Below are positions 6,127 to 6,617 of a stretch of DNA of 6,617 nt, piece after piece; the stretch's first letter is position 1; each line of letters starts with the position of its first letter. The position numbers and the translations under genes were made by a program. The stretch is from an uncultured Spirochaetaceae bacterium (GTDB taxonomy: Bacteria; Spirochaetota; Spirochaetia; Treponematales; Treponemataceae). The notes beneath the pieces are model-generated. The model did no database searches. It was not told where the DNA came from and worked only from the letters and a program-made list of their open reading frames with translations. The stretch is taken from positions 1 to 6,617 of the forward strand of contig CACXDK010000313.1 in the NCBI GenBank assembly GCA_902766345.1, read 5' to 3'.

Positions 6127-6617
6127 GTATTGAGAATGCAGGTATTTCAGATATATTACAGAGCCTGCTGTAAGGCTTACGATTCCTGCAACGAGCATTA
6201 CGTAACAGTCTGTATTGCACAGCAGTTTGTAGCCTAACATAATCATTGCACTTCCCATAATCTCTTTAGAAAGATTTTCAACATGATTTGTTTTGCCTTC
6301 ATAAAAGATTATTATGAGCGTTGCCAGCATCAGCGTGTATTGGAAGGAATTAAACAGCATCATTTTTCCGATTGTTACTGTAAAAGTTGAAAGCAATTCT
6401 ACAGTTGAAATTGTGTAGATTTGCCCAATAGTAACAGCAGTGATGAACAGTATTACGAAATTGAGTTCTACATACTGTCTCTGTTCAATTTCATTGAAAA
6501 AAAAAAAAAAAAGAAGTCCTAACGGAGCTGCAATTCTTCCTGTAAGTGCGAGTGCTACTGAGGTTTTATTCCACAAGTTTTCAATAGGAACGAAAATTCT
6601 TACATCTTCAAAAAGGC
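6115..6617 (-). CDS. unrecognised polytopic membrane protein, N-terminus beyond window edge
   Basis: The frame is open from the window edge to a TAA at 6117-6115, giving at least 166 residues. The first visible complete codons read LFEDVRIFVPIENLWNKTSV, so the start lies outside; a TTG at 6576 is only an internal codon. Four or five hydrophobic stretches are visible: KTSVALALTGRIAAPLGLL running into five Phe, then FVILFITAVTIGQIY, FQYTLMLATLIIIF, and two near the C-terminus (GSAMIMLGYKLL and VMLVAGIVSLTAGSVIYL). I do not recognise the family and propose no function. The run of 16 T on the coding strand (complement of 6497-6512) lies inside the frame, and the protein reads naturally on both sides of it, so the present form is in frame. 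The last 12 bp overlap, in opposite orientation, the end of the lipid-kinase gene. Confidence 0.65.
   Translation of the reverse strand, partial: LFEDVRIFVPIENLWNKTSVALALTGRIAAPLGLLFFFFFNEIEQRQYVELNFVILFITAVTIGQIYTISTVELLSTFTVTIGKMMLFNSFQYTLMLATLIIIFYEGKTNHVENLSKEIMGSAMIMLGYKLLCNTDCYVMLVAGIVSLTAGSVIYLKYLHSQYLWK
6497..6512. repeat. 16-base A/T homopolymer inside a membrane-protein gene
   Basis: Sixteen uninterrupted A residues on the plus strand encode, on the minus strand, most of an LLFFFFF stretch. Tracts of this length are prone to slipped-strand mispairing and to sequencing or assembly length errors. Confidence 0.9.

Noticed and set aside
6160..6180. A short AGCC/GGCT hairpin near the convergent gene ends as a terminator.
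   Set aside because: The stem is only four pairs, lacks a T-tract in either direction and lies within the minus-strand coding sequence.
6115..6576. TTG at 6576 as the start of the right-edge membrane protein.
   Set aside because: The frame stays open to the window edge with plausible protein sequence, and no ribosome site precedes the TTG.

Overview
The window looks like a low-GC, gut- or oral-type Treponema chromosome (Spirochaetota). The main evidence is a 1225-codon gene whose product has the layout expected of the spirochaete periplasmic flagellar collar protein FlcA: a very acidic cytoplasmic part, one membrane helix in mid-protein and a long TPR-like helical domain. No selfish element, CRISPR array, tRNA or rRNA is visible. 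The genus is inferred from gene content and base composition, without any alignment.

Layout from left to right. (1) Positions 1-676, minus strand: an AzlC-family branched-chain amino acid exporter subunit, cut at its C-terminus by the window edge, with a good sigma70-type promoter at 698-725. (2) Positions 677-945: intergenic. It holds six imperfect tandem 23-bp units (731-868), each centred on GTAC, directly upstream of the azlC promoter, and a hairpin terminator (873-913) that ends the next gene. (3) Positions 946-1677, minus strand: a secreted protein with two glycogen-binding/CBM48-like beta-sandwich domains. (4) Positions 1678-1825: divergent promoter region. (5) Positions 1826-5503, plus strand: flcA. 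(6) Positions 5503-6126, plus strand: a polytopic SEC59/phytol-kinase-like lipid kinase or cytidylyltransferase-like protein that overlaps the flcA stop by one base. (7) Positions 6115-6617, minus strand: the C-terminal part of an unrecognised polytopic membrane protein, convergent with and overlapping the lipid-kinase gene by 12 bp, and carrying a 16-base homopolymer inside its reading frame.

flcA and the lipid-kinase gene form a translationally coupled pair. The CBM-like gene is transcribed away from flcA out of a shared 148-bp intergenic region. The azlC and right-edge genes belong to units that continue outside the window. The most unusual items are the phased palindrome array in front of azlC, the long homopolymer in the right-edge membrane gene (a possible slippage site), and the very large, internally repeated acidic cytoplasmic domain of FlcA.
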